Assembly: GCF_001043025.1 (NCBI RefSeq) | Contig: NZ_JYLD01000011.1 | Coordinates: 1 to 64,000 of the forward strand | Length of the DNA: 64,000 bases | Source of the DNA: Pseudomonas helleri | GTDB taxonomy: Bacteria > Pseudomonadota > Gammaproteobacteria > Pseudomonadales > Pseudomonadaceae | Direction of reading: 5' to 3' | In this document: one piece after another, positions 1 through 8,698 of the stretch | How the letters are laid out: every line of letters begins with the position of its first letter | Numbering within the stretch: position 1 is the first letter of the stretch | Made by a program: the position numbers and the translations under genes | Notes under the pieces: generated by a model | What the model was told of the DNA's origin: nothing | The model's input: the letters and a program-made list of their open reading frames with translations, nothing else | Database searches by the model: none

Positions 1-696
1 GACCGCGACCCGCTGTGGCAACACCAACCCGTGGCAAAACCGTTCAACGCCATGGCCTGGTACCAGTGCGACCACCTCGGCACGCCGATGGAACTCACCG
101 ACCAACGCGGCGAGATTGCCTGGAGTGGGACGTATCAAGCGTGGGGGCTAGCCAAGGAAAAGCGTACCGACAGCGCAACTCGCGAAAACATCCGCAACCC
201 GCTGCGCTTTCAAGGGCAGTACTTCGACACTGAAACCGGGCTGCACTACAACCGCTATCGGTACTATGATCCGCAAGTCGGGAGGTTTATCAGCAAAGAC
301 CCGATCGGGTTTGCGGGTGGGCTGAATGTCTATGCGTATGCGCCGAATCCGGTGGGGTGGGTTGATCCGCTGGGGCTAATGGCAAAGATTACTTGCCCAA
401 TTTGCTGTGATGGCTCCCACGGAAGATCAAACAAACAAGAAAGACTTCGGGCACTGGCTGACGACCCAAAACAACCGAGTCATGTCAGAGGCTGGATACG
501 GAATGAACTACGTCATATTGAGACAGGAAATCGGACATCAATTCGACTCCCCAGTAATTCACGAAAATCAAAATCTCCCGGCCTCGAACTAGCTCACGGC
601 CATACAACACCGGCCAAAACAGGCCACTGCTATCGCCACTCAGAACCACAGAATGCAGACATACATAAAATTCAGCACAGAATAGGTGGTTACTAA
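1..696 (+). CDS. Rhs protein C-terminal end with type-8-like polymorphic toxin tip (5' end outside window)
   Basis: The frame is open to the left edge, so this is the 3' end of a longer Rhs gene. Residues 1-126 of the visible part are the end of the RHS core, with YD-type repeats and the conserved DPIGFAGGLNVYAYAPNP segment, closing with WVDPLGL at base 378. From base 379 a unique tip of about 105 residues begins with a CPICC cluster. It ends in an ELAHGH ... YRHSE ... HKIQHRIGGY pattern that I associate with polymorphic toxin type 8. Rhs tips are cleaved and delivered into competitor cells by type VI secretion with VgrG/PAAR; that role is family knowledge. The stop codon overlaps the next start (TAATG), as in a toxin-immunity pair. 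The toxin family call is from memory of the motif only. This is the one unit that could belong to an expressed full-length Rhs. Confidence 0.8.
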   Translation, partial: DRDPLWQHQPVAKPFNAMAWYQCDHLGTPMELTDQRGEIAWSGTYQAWGLAKEKRTDSATRENIRNPLRFQGQYFDTETGLHYNRYRYYDPQVGRFISKDPIGFAGGLNVYAYAPNPVGWVDPLGLMAKITCPICCDGSHGRSNKQERLRALADDPKQPSHVRGWIRNELRHIETGNRTSIRLPSNSRKSKSPGLELAHGHTTPAKTGHCYRHSEPQNADIHKIQHRIGGY

Positions 697-1076
697 TGAA
701 CACTCACCCGAACAAGATTCAAAACGTCATATCACTAACTCAACAAGAACGATATGACTACTTTGTCCGAAAAACAGCAGATTCAATGCACCTATGGGGA
801 TTATTCCAAGATGGCTGGGCAATCTCACAAGGGAATTCAATTTCAATTCCATTCTGGCCCGAAGAATGTTTCGCACAAATGTGTGCCACAGCTGAATGGT
901 CGGGGCTAAATGCAAAATGCATTGAAATGGACAAGTTCTTAGAAAACTGGCTCCCAGGAATGGAAAGAGATAATCGAACATGCCTTATATTTCCAACACC
1001 TACAGACAAAGGGCTATTGAAGGCACCCCAAGCTCTTAAATTCGACCTAAGAAATGAGCTCAACAAGTATGAATAA
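696..1076 (+). CDS. DUF2750 family protein, probable immunity protein for the unit 1 toxin
   Basis: A 126-residue soluble protein that starts inside the stop codon of the Rhs tip, so the two are translationally coupled. The pattern RYDYFVRKTAD...WGLFQDGWA...PFWPEE..A..CA and the late IFPTP motif match the DUF2750 family along nearly its full length. In this position the expected role is binding and neutralising the adjacent toxin in the cytoplasm of the producing cell. That is inferred from context, since DUF2750 proteins are generally uncharacterised. Base composition is clearly more AT-rich than the Rhs core, as is usual for immunity genes. Confidence 0.75.
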   Translation: MNTHPNKIQNVISLTQQERYDYFVRKTADSMHLWGLFQDGWAISQGNSISIPFWPEECFAQMCATAEWSGLNAKCIEMDKFLENWLPGMERDNRTCLIFPTPTDKGLLKAPQALKFDLRNELNKYE

Positions 1077-1150
1077 GCTCCCCACGTTTGTATTCACTCA
1101 GATCAATCCTAGCAGACGTAATACTCAGTAATCAGACCGAGCACGGTGAC

Positions 1151-1414
1151 ATGAAGACAATAGTACGACTCGACGACACCACTAACCACGGTGGATTAGT
1201 CATCGAATCCATCCCCCGCACCCGACTCAACGGTAAACCTATGGCGGGAAATGGCAATCTGGTGATGTGCCCCCTTATGTAAAGGCCGCTCCCTATTGTC
1301 GACGGCAGCAGCAACTATTCCATCAACGGAGTTCCTATCGCCTTGGACGGCATGAAGACCGCCTGCGGTGCCAGCCTGATCGCCACAGGCTCTCACGCAT
1401 CGGTACATCGCTGA
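1151..1414 (+). pseudogene. Frameshifted PAAR-domain gene remnant
   Basis: Starting at ATG 1151 the frame reads as the start of a Pseudomonas PAAR protein (VRLDDTTNHGG, then LNGKPMAGNGNLVMCP). An extra C near 1270 in the CPLCKG segment then breaks the frame. The other frame continues as PIVDGSSNYSINGVP and GMKTACGASLIATG up to a TGA at 1412-1414. PAAR proteins form the tip of the type VI spike and load Rhs effectors. A PAAR gene normally sits before rhs, so this remnant marks the 5' end of a collapsed PAAR-rhs locus, the rest of which is unit 2 downstream. A second, independently broken copy lies at 9533. Confidence 0.75.
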
Positions 1415-1421
1415 CCCTACA

Positions 1422-1470
1422 ATTCATCGTTCTTTAACAGCCCAATAACATTGACCCAGCGCTACCAATG
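1422..1470 (+). repeat. Linker repeat between PAAR remnant and Rhs fragment
   Basis: The stretch TTCATCG(C/T)TCTTTAACAGCCCAATAACATTG..CCAGCGCT.CCAATGCC occurs here and, more or less diverged, at 3431-3487, 8009-8068, 9799-9849 and 11681-11733. Each copy sits just downstream of a PAAR remnant and just upstream of the first recognisable RHS codons. A weaker relative may be present at about 4924-4980. It is non-coding and probably represents the ancestral PAAR-rhs intergenic space. Confidence 0.6.
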
Positions 1471-2783
1471 CCGATGGTGTACGTACTTACGACCTGTCCG
1501 GCCGTTTGCTCAGCGCCACCACCCTCAAAGGCGAAGAAACCTTCGCCTTCGACCCGGCCAGCAACCTGCTGGACCCCAAGGCCCCGCGCCGACCCATCCA
1601 CCACCCGCCGCCCAAGCTCCTCGATAACCTGCTGCGTGACTACGTCGGCCAGCACTACACCTACGACGCCCGTGGCAACCTGCTTGAACGCCTCGACAAG
1701 GGCAAAAAAGCCCGCTTCACCTGGGATCTCTACGACCGCCTGACCCGTTACGAAGACGACCGCCTCACCGCCGACTTCGCCTACGACGCACTGGGGCGAA
1801 GGGTAGCCAAATACTCCAAAGCCCACTGCCCGCCCAGCCCCGGCGCCGGCCCGGCGTGGATCGAGCAACAGCAGCGCACGCTCAACGCCCAATACGACTG
1901 CGGCCAAAACATCTAAGGCTGGGACGGCGACACCCTCGCCTACGAAACACGCTACAGCGACAACCCTGGCGAACGACGTCTGATCCACTACTTCTACGAA
2001 CCGGGCAGCTTCATCCCCGTCGCCCAAACCGTCGAAAACCGCAGCCTGTCGCTAGTGCGCGAGCCAAGCCATGAAAACGGCTACCACATCGACCGCGACC
2101 CGTTGTGGCAACACCAGCCCGTGGCGAAACCGTTCAACGCCATAGCCTGGTACCAATGCGACCACCTCGGCACGCCGATGGAACTCACCGACCAACGTGG
2201 CGAGATTGCCTGGAGTGCGACGTATCAAGCGTGGGGGTTGGCCAAGGAAAAGCGTACCGACAGCGCAATACGCGAAAACATCCGCAACCCGCTGCGTTTT
2301 CAAGGGCAGTACTTCGATACCGAAACCGGGCTGCACTACAACCGCTATCGGTACTATGATCCGCAGGTCGGACGGTTTATCAGCAAAGACCCGATCGGGT
2401 TTGCGGGTGGGCTGAATGTCTATGCGTATGCGCCGAATCCGGTGGGGTGGGTTGATCCGTTTGGGTTGGCGAAGCTCACTCATGCACCTGACTTTGACAC
2501 AGCGAGAGTACAGGCACTCAAAAATGCAGGAATGACAAACCCTGAAAATGTAACACTTTCAAAATACGACCCGGTAACAGGCACTGTAGTTGAGTTCAAA
2601 GGAGAGGGCGGAGCCAAAGTTGCTTACGATGCCCCTCATGCAGACATGGACCCAAAGACCGGACACGATAAACCGCATATTGGTTGGCAAACTTCTGGTA
2701 AACGCGGACGATGCGGCTGCGCTGAGCGAGGCAATATCACCTATGATGGCCCACAACATCCACATCGCCCCGATAAAAGATAG
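1467..2783 (+). pseudogene. Rhs 3' fragment with nonsense codon, carrying a type-47 polymorphic toxin tip
   Basis: RHS homology begins at codon 1467 (NADGVRTYDLSGRLLS) without a start codon and runs in one frame to 2783. It is interrupted by a single TAA at 1914-1916 where every other copy has TAC (QNIYGWDG). The RHS core ends with WVDPFGL at 2468, and a unique tip follows. The tip contains DPVTGTVVEFKGEGGAKV, HDKPHIGWQTSGKRG, ERGNI and a terminal GPQHPHRP, a pattern I recognise as polymorphic toxin type 47. The downstream open frame could restart at an internal codon but would lack the Rhs shell. It reads as a stored tip that could become active only by recombination. Confidence 0.75.
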
Positions 2784-2793
2784 GAAGACATTT

Positions 2794-3225
2794 ATGAATC
2801 AACAAAATAGCACCGCCCTAAAGTGTGAAATAAAAGCTGCGCTAATGGCAGCAGGAATAAGCGCAAAAGAAGTGGAAAATAAAGCGCAAGTACTATCAAA
2901 AGTAGAAGCTAGCTTTGTCAAAGATAGACCTAGAGCATGGTGGTCATCTTTGGCAGTGGCGCCAAAAATATACACTTTCAACGATAACTCAGCTTATCTA
3001 CACCTAGACGAGGTGGCACCACCGACCACGGACGACGTTTGGTTAATAGTCGATGAAGATAATGATGAGAAATTTGTGTTTAGCCTACCTTTATCAAAGA
3101 TCAAAAACATAATCGAAGAATGCCGATATTTTGAGTACTACATCGTAGACAAGAACCTGAAATGGCTACTAGCAGAGAATGATCATGGAGACCTAATTTT
3201 TTCCGAAAAAAAATCTTACCCCTGA
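2794..3225 (+). CDS. Probable immunity protein for the unit 2 toxin (DUF6756-like)
   Basis: A 143-residue protein starting 10 bases after the toxin stop, with an AGGAAG ribosome site just before ATG 2794. The frame is open further upstream, but that part overlaps the toxin gene and has no ribosome site. The body contains WWSSL..PK.YTF....YL.L.EVAP and then EYYIVDKNLKWLLAENDHGDLI. This resembles the DUF6756 family, which I recall ending in a similar EYYIV...WLL.NHH stretch; the family call is tentative. There is no signal peptide or membrane segment, consistent with a cytoplasmic immunity protein. It is AT-rich compared with the Rhs core. Confidence 0.6.
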   Translation: MNQQNSTALKCEIKAALMAAGISAKEVENKAQVLSKVEASFVKDRPRAWWSSLAVAPKIYTFNDNSAYLHLDEVAPPTTDDVWLIVDEDNDEKFVFSLPLSKIKNIIEECRYFEYYIVDKNLKWLLAENDHGDLIFSEKKSYP

Positions 3226-3282
3226 GCCAACGACCCCATTCAATAGAGTTGAAAGGAAAAACCCCATAACACTTAACTGTTA

Positions 3283-4120
3283 ATATGCGAAGTACGTAAT
3301 TATCATAAAATCATAGTACAACTTTACAACAGCTCCGTTCATGGATAGGGCCTCCATTACGTCGAATGGTATGAAACCGCCCACGGTGCCAATTTGGTCG
3401 CAGTAACTTACGAGCATCGGTGCACACCCTGTTCATCGCTCATTAACAGCCAGACAACAATCGTATTGGCCTAGCGTTGCCAATACCTGTACGTATTACT
3501 ACAGACATTCGCCTTCTACCTTGCCAGCGCCTGCCCGGCGTGACGACTGCGGCCAAAACATCTACGGCTGGGACGGCGACACCCTCGCTTATGAAACACG
3601 CTACAGCGACAACCCCAGCGAACGACGCCTGATCCACTACTTCTACGAACCGGGCAGCTTCATCCCCGTCGCCCAAACCGTCGAAAACCGCAGCCTGTCG
3701 CTAGTGCGCGAGCCAAGCCATGAAAACGGCTACCACATCGACCGCGACCCGCTGTGGCAACACCAACCCGTGGCGAAACCGTTCAACGCCATGGCCTGGT
3801 ACCAATGCGACCACCTCGGCACGCCGATGGAACTCACCGACCAACGCGGTGAGATTGCCTGGAGTGCGACGTATCAAGCGTGGGGGCTAGCCAAGGAAAA
3901 GCGTACCGACAGCGCAATACGCGAAAACATCCGCAACCCGCTGCGCTTTCAAGGGCAGTACTTCGACACCGAAACCGGGCTGCACTACAACCGCTATCGG
4001 TACTATGATCCGCAGGTCGGACGGTTTATCAGCAAGGATCCGATAGGGTTTGCGGGTGGGCTGAACGTCTATGCGTATGCGCCGAATCCAGTGGGGTGGG
4101 TTGATCCGTTTGGGTTGAGC
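3283..4120 (+). repeat. 838-bp direct repeat, copy A
   Basis: Bases 3283-4120 and 7861-8698 are the same length and nearly identical throughout. Each covers an AT-rich leader, a degenerate PAAR tail (GMKP..GANLVA-like, around 3365-3420), the linker, and the RHS core from QNIYGWDG to the WVDPFGLS junction. They diverge as soon as the toxin tips begin. The first 240 bases (to about 3520) have no open reading frame of their own. Recombination between the copies would remove or duplicate 4578 bp containing two toxin-immunity pairs. Confidence 0.85.
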
Positions 4121-4507
4121 GTAACTCTCGCAGAACGGCTTGCGAACAAAGCCCAAAATTTACCTGCCTCCAAACGTCCGAACACAGTAGCCGTAATCAC
4201 ATCTACTGATGGAAAAATTACCATTGGAAAAAATCAAGGGGGAGTGACCAACCCCGAAGTGCAAAATACCCTAGACGGACTATCTCCCAACGAGTTTTCC
4301 GCCCAGTGCGCAGAAGTAAACGCAATCTCAAGAGCAAAGAACAAAGGGATAGAGTTAAAAGATTCCTCAATTTCAGTCGCAAATGTTCGTGGAAAGAAAA
4401 GCAGCAGCGGCATTCACGGAACTAGCAAGCCCCCCTGCTCAGTTTGCAATCCACTTTTAAAGAAATTTGACATGAACCTATTAGAGAGATGCCATGATAA
4501 TGGATAG
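3521..4507 (+). CDS. Rhs C-terminal fragment with YwqJ-like deaminase toxin tip
   Basis: This is an open frame without a convincing start; only a TTG exists before RHS homology begins at DDCGQNIYGWDG (about 3542). The core ends with WVDPFGL at 4117. The tip of about 130 residues has TVAVITSTDGKITIGK, then QCAEVNAISRA, and a later GTSKPPCSVCNPLL. A C-A-E helix followed by a PCxxC helix is the zinc-binding and catalytic layout of the cytidine-deaminase fold, and the order fits the YwqJ-like family of polymorphic toxins. The expected reaction is deamination of a nucleic-acid base; the substrate cannot be read from sequence. The 3' end overlaps the immunity gene by 14 bases. Confidence 0.75.
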   Translation: MPAPARRDDCGQNIYGWDGDTLAYETRYSDNPSERRLIHYFYEPGSFIPVAQTVENRSLSLVREPSHENGYHIDRDPLWQHQPVAKPFNAMAWYQCDHLGTPMELTDQRGEIAWSATYQAWGLAKEKRTDSAIRENIRNPLRFQGQYFDTETGLHYNRYRYYDPQVGRFISKDPIGFAGGLNVYAYAPNPVGWVDPFGLSVTLAERLANKAQNLPASKRPNTVAVITSTDGKITIGKNQGGVTNPEVQNTLDGLSPNEFSAQCAEVNAISRAKNKGIELKDSSISVANVRGKKSSSGIHGTSKPPCSVCNPLLKKFDMNLLERCHDNG

Positions 4508-4913
4508 AACAAAAATTTTATCGGAATTCAAAAACCTCCCCGTGTCGGAAATCCAGCGATACGGCTCGTCGTGCCTAAGAGCATTTTGCGCAGAGAAAAA
4601 AATTTCACACCCAGCAATCATTGATCTACTCGATCATCTTGAATCCATGCATTTCAGCCAAAATTTACCTGAATGGGATCGTCTAGGGGCTTTATTAGAA
4701 CTAAATGGAAGAGGAGATGAGATACCAGCAGATCTAGAAGAAATTTTAATAAAAAATAAAGCTACCGATTTAACTGCCCTAGTTGATAGCGTAGTAGAAA
4801 TCGGAATTGTAGATCTATATGGAGGAAGAACAAACCTCCCCATAGAGTTCCTGGATCGAGCAATGACCATACTGGAAAAAAACAAGATTCAATTACCAGC
4901 ACCTAGCGCATAA
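4494..4913 (+). CDS. Putative immunity protein for the deaminase toxin, family not recognised
   Basis: A 139-residue AT-rich gene overlapping the end of the toxin frame, with possible starts at ATG 4494 and ATG 4500. It is predicted to be a soluble helical protein with an early SCLRAFCAEKK segment and a central ELNGRGDEIPADLEEIL segment. I do not recognise the family. Position and overlap are the whole case for immunity function. After it, bases 4914-4976 hold only a diverged linker repeat. Confidence 0.6.
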   Translation: MIMDRTKILSEFKNLPVSEIQRYGSSCLRAFCAEKKISHPAIIDLLDHLESMHFSQNLPEWDRLGALLELNGRGDEIPADLEEILIKNKATDLTALVDSVVEIGIVDLYGGRTNLPIEFLDRAMTILEKNKIQLPAPSA

Positions 4914-5264
4914 TTAATTATCAACCGTTCTTTAATAAAAAAACCATTGGCATTAGCATTGGCGTAGCGTCGCTAATGCTTTATCGCCCGCCACACCGGG
5001 CACAAGGACGGCTTCGAGTGGCAGACCGAAACCTTTGCCTACGATGGCAACGGCAACCTGCTGCTGGCCACCAACCCGACCTGCAAACTGCAGTGGTTTT
5101 ACGATGCAGCGGGCAACAACACCCGCGAACATCAGCACCTGCACCTCTACAAACCCTGCCACGTCGCCATCTGGCAGCACGAGTACGACGCCCTCAACCA
5201 ACGCATTGCCACCACCCGCCCCGACGGCCACCGGGTCAGTTGGCTGACCTACGGCAGCGGCCAC

Positions 5265-6830
5265 TTGCTGGCAATGAAAGTCGACGACATCGAACTGCTC
5301 AGCTACCAGCGCGACGACCTGCATCGCGAAATAGTCCGCCACCAAGGCAACGGCCTGCAACAGCGCCAGAGCTGGACGCCCAACGGCCAGTTGCACGAAC
5401 AAACTGTAGCCCTTAGCGGCTCAAGCAGACGCCTGATGGTGCGCAACTACCGCTATGACGATGCCGGGCAACTGACCGACCTGCACGACAACCGCCGTGG
5501 CGACATCAATTACCGTTACGACCCGCTCGGCCGTTTGCTCGGAGCCAGCAGCCAGTACAAAGAAGAAACCTTCGCCTTCGACCCGGCCAGCAACCTGCTC
5601 GACCCCAAGGCCCCGCGCCGGCCCATCCACCATCCGCCGCCCAAGCTTCTCGACAACCTGCTGCGCGACTACGTCGGCCAGCACTACACCTACGACGCCC
5701 GTGGCAACCTGCTTGAACGCCTCGACAACGGCAAAAAAGCCCGCTTCACCTGGGACCTCTATGACCGCCTGACCCGCTACGAAGACGACCGCCTGACCGC
5801 CGACTTCGCCTACGACGCACTGGGGCGACGGGTAGCCAAATACTCCAAAGCCCACTGCCCACCCAGCCCCGGCGCCGGCCCTGCGTGGATCGAGCAACAG
5901 CAGCGCACGCTCAACACCCAATACGACTGCGGCCAAAACATCTACGGCTGGGACGGCGACACCCTCGCCTATGAAACGCGCTACAGCGACAACCCTGGCG
6001 AACGACGTCTGATCCACTACTTCTACGAACCGGACAGCTTCATCCCCGTCGCCCAAACCGTCGAAAACCGCAGCCTGTCGCTAGTGCGCGAACCAAGCCA
6101 TGAAAACGGCTACCACATCGACCGCGACCCGCTGTGGCAACACCAACCCGTGGCGAAACCGTTCAACGCCATGGCCTGGTACCAATGCGACCACCTCGGC
6201 ACGCCGATGGAACTCACCGACCAACGCGGTGAGATTGCCTGGAGTGCGACGTATCAAGCGTGGGGGCTAGCCAAGGAAAAGCGTACCGACAGCGCAATAC
6301 GCGAAAACATCCGCAACCCGCTGCGCTTTCAAGGGCAGTACTTCGACACCGAAACCGGGCTGCACTACAACCGCTATCGGTACTATGATCCGCAGGTCGG
6401 GAGGTTTATCAGCAAAGACCCGATCGGGTTTGCGGGTGGACTGAATGTCTATGCGTATGCGCCGAATCCGGTGGGGTGGGTTGATCCGTTTGGGTTGGCT
6501 AAATCCACAACAAGTGGGCATAGCTCACATGCAAAACTAGGCCAAGAGTTCCACAACAACATGGAGCAATATCCATATCCTCAAGGCTATATGCGTGAGA
6601 GGAAAATTGGCAACGCGGGCAGGTCTGATGCACTCAATCCAATTGAGTGCGCGATAATAGAAAGAAAATGCACGTGTAGCACTCGAACAATACAGAGAGG
6701 AAAAAATCAACTCCAACGCTACTGTGATGAAATGAAAAAAATAACTGGGGATGATTATGCAGGGATACTGGATATCCTCAACCCCCAGACAGGAAAACGA
6801 AGCATCGACATAGTGAACCCAAAACCATGA
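5265..6830 (+). CDS. Rhs C-terminal fragment with PD-(D/E)XK nuclease toxin tip
   Basis: This is the longest RHS fragment in the array. RHS homology in the same frame extends upstream to base 4977 (GHKDGFEWQTETFAYDGNGN) just after a TAA, but the first ATG is at 5265. It keeps several YD repeats and the full 3' core, ending with WVDPFGL at 6497. The tip of about 110 residues contains YMRERKIGNAGRSDALN and then CAIIERKCTCS, followed by IQRGKNQLQRY. The D of SDALN, the E-x-K of IIERK and the downstream Q..Y helix are the signature of restriction-endonuclease-fold nucleases, so DNA cleavage is the expected activity. It overlaps the next gene by ATGA. It could be expressed only as a truncated product or after recombination into a full rhs gene. 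Confidence 0.75.
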   Translation: MLAMKVDDIELLSYQRDDLHREIVRHQGNGLQQRQSWTPNGQLHEQTVALSGSSRRLMVRNYRYDDAGQLTDLHDNRRGDINYRYDPLGRLLGASSQYKEETFAFDPASNLLDPKAPRRPIHHPPPKLLDNLLRDYVGQHYTYDARGNLLERLDNGKKARFTWDLYDRLTRYEDDRLTADFAYDALGRRVAKYSKAHCPPSPGAGPAWIEQQQRTLNTQYDCGQNIYGWDGDTLAYETRYSDNPGERRLIHYFYEPDSFIPVAQTVENRSLSLVREPSHENGYHIDRDPLWQHQPVAKPFNAMAWYQCDHLGTPMELTDQRGEIAWSATYQAWGLAKEKRTDSAIRENIRNPLRFQGQYFDTETGLHYNRYRYYDPQVGRFISKDPIGFAGGLNVYAYAPNPVGWVDPFGLAKSTTSGHSSHAKLGQEFHNNMEQYPYPQGYMRERKIGNAGRSDALNPIECAIIERKCTCSTRTIQRGKNQLQRYCDEMKKITGDDYAGILDILNPQTGKRSIDIVNPKP

Positions 6831-7285
6831 CCGCTATTAGTAAAATTTTCGGAACCGTATCTAAACAGCTCGGATTCAAAGGTTGCGGGTCTACTTTATT
6901 TATTGAATATGAAAGCTATTTCCTGACAGTAAATCTCCAGAAATCCTCACACGGAGAAGGCTTCTATATAAACGTCGCCATTACATACAAACAATTACTC
7001 GACAGTAACACTACAGAATTAGGTTCGACCACCACTTATAAAAAATGCTTATCAACGCTCCCATCACACGTCGACTTCAGGGCAGAAAACATCCCACAAG
7101 CACCTTACACCCAAAATGATTTTGACAAGTTGGCTAGCCATAAGGATTCGAACACAATTAAAGACTGCCTGCAAAAAGCCTTAGAAGCAGTAATAGACTT
7201 TACACACAAAAACCATGATCGATCCACCATCAGAAAGCTAAAAGAAGCCAATATATTTCCAGCAATAATAATGAAATCAGTTTGA
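6827..7285 (+). CDS. DUF4304-like probable immunity protein for the REase-fold toxin
   Basis: A 152-residue protein whose ATG overlaps the toxin TGA (ATGA). The N-terminal half reads LGFKGCGSTLFIEYESYFLTVNLQKS, then GFYINVAIT, which matches the start of DUF4304: a short GF.k.G.tf segment followed by a strand ending in VNLQKS and a strand with the INV motif. The C-terminal half is helical. Function as immunity protein is inferred from coupling to the nuclease tip. It is AT-rich and has no export signal. Confidence 0.65.
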   Translation: MTAISKIFGTVSKQLGFKGCGSTLFIEYESYFLTVNLQKSSHGEGFYINVAITYKQLLDSNTTELGSTTTYKKCLSTLPSHVDFRAENIPQAPYTQNDFDKLASHKDSNTIKDCLQKALEAVIDFTHKNHDRSTIRKLKEANIFPAIIMKSV

Positions 7286-7402
7286 TGACAGCACTAACAA
7301 TCTGGAATATGCATCACAACCGAGAAAATGAGCAAGGCAAACATTAAGGGCCAACTGGAAAAATAATTGACCTTAGCCAACTTAAATGCAAGGACATCAA
7401 TA

Positions 7403-7810
7403 ATGATTAAGTCAGCAAAAGAATTCACCCAACTAATTGACAATCAATCAGACAACAGTACATATCGAGCTACCACCGAAGAGGCTACAGAGCAAGTCTG
7501 GGCCGACGTATCAGAACACCACCCTGAATATGAAAAAAATATTTTACAAAACATAACAATCTCAAACAGCACCATTAAATCCTTATCAAAAAGCCCCAAT
7601 CCGTTAGTCAGATGGTGGGTAGCATAAAAAAGACGAACTGGAGATGACGTACTGAAAATATCATCCCAAGATGAAGACTCAAGTGTAAGACAAGCCGTCG
7701 CTGCCAATAAAAAACCCCCATATGAAGTCCTAGAATCACTTTGCACAGACATAGAGGAAAATGTAAAAAGTGTCGCACAATACAATATAAAACTCAGAAA
7801 AAGTCCTTAA
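7403..7810 (+). pseudogene. HEAT-repeat-like orphan immunity gene with in-frame stop
   Basis: ATG 7403 opens a frame that is interrupted by TAA at 7625-7627 and then continues in the same frame to 7810. The joined product would be about 135 residues: ...ISNSTIKSLSKSPNPLVRWWVA, stop, KRRTGDDVLKISSQDEDSSVRQAVAANKKPP. The repeated pattern of L..Ls.D....VR..VA.N is that of short HEAT-like repeats found in small immunity-type proteins. There is no matching toxin upstream, since the preceding tip already has its own partner. It probably survives from a lost unit. One base change explains the interruption. Confidence 0.55.
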
Positions 7811-7860
7811 ATCTCTCCTTAGAAACAAACTATTCACAACTCACCAAAACCTAACTATCA

Positions 7861-8698
7861 ATATGCGAAGTACGCAATTATCATGAAATCATAGTACAAC
7901 TTTACAACAGCTCCGTTCATGGATAGGGCCTCAATTACGTCGAATGGTATGAAACCGCCCACGGTGCCAATCTGGTCGCAGTAACTCACGAGCATAAGTG
8001 CACACCCTGTTCATCGCTCATTAACAGCCAAATAACAATCGTATTAGCCTAGCGTTGCCAATACCTGTACGTATTACTACAGATATTCGCCTTCTACCTT
8101 GCCAGCGCCTGCCCGGCGTGACGACTGCGGCCAAAACATCTACGGCTGGGACGGCGACACCCTCGCCTATGAAACACGCTACAGCGACAACCCTGGCGAA
8201 CGACGTCTGATCCACTACTTCTACGAACCGGGCAGCTTCATCCCCGTCGCCCAAACCGTCGAAAACCGCAACCTGTCGCTCGTGCGCGAGCCAAGCCATG
8301 AAAACGGCTACCACATCGACCGCGACCCGCTGTGGCAACATCAATCCTTGGCGAAACCGTTCAACGCCATGGCCTGGTACCAATGCGACCACCTCGGCAC
8401 GCCCATGGAACTCACCGACCAACGCGGCGAGATTGCCTGGAGTGCGACGTATCAAGCGTGGGGGCTAGCCAAGGAAAAGCGTACCGACAGCGCAATACGC
8501 GAAAACATCCGCAACCCGCTGCGCTTTCAAGGGCAGTACTTCGACACCGAAACCGGGCTGCACTACAACCGCTATCGGTACTATGATCCGCAAGTCGGAC
8601 GGTTTATCAGCAAGGACCCGATAGGGTTTGCGGGTGGGCTGAATGTCTATGCGTATGCGCCGAATCCGGTGGGGTGGGTTGATCCGTTTGGGTTGAGC
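7861..8698 (+). repeat. 838-bp direct repeat, copy B
   Basis: This is the second copy of the sequence at 3283-4120, with scattered substitutions only. It contains the AT-rich leader with the degenerate PAAR tail, the linker at 8009-8068 and the RHS core up to the toxin junction. Bases 7861-8098 have no gene of their own. Confidence 0.85.

Noticed and set aside
1434..2483. Long minus-strand open frames opposite the RHS cores (e.g. 1434-2027, 2052-2483, 5421-6056, 9860-10618)
   Set aside because: They mirror the GC-rich RHS coding strand in every copy, have low-complexity Val/Gly/Ala-rich content and no ribosome sites; they are shadows.
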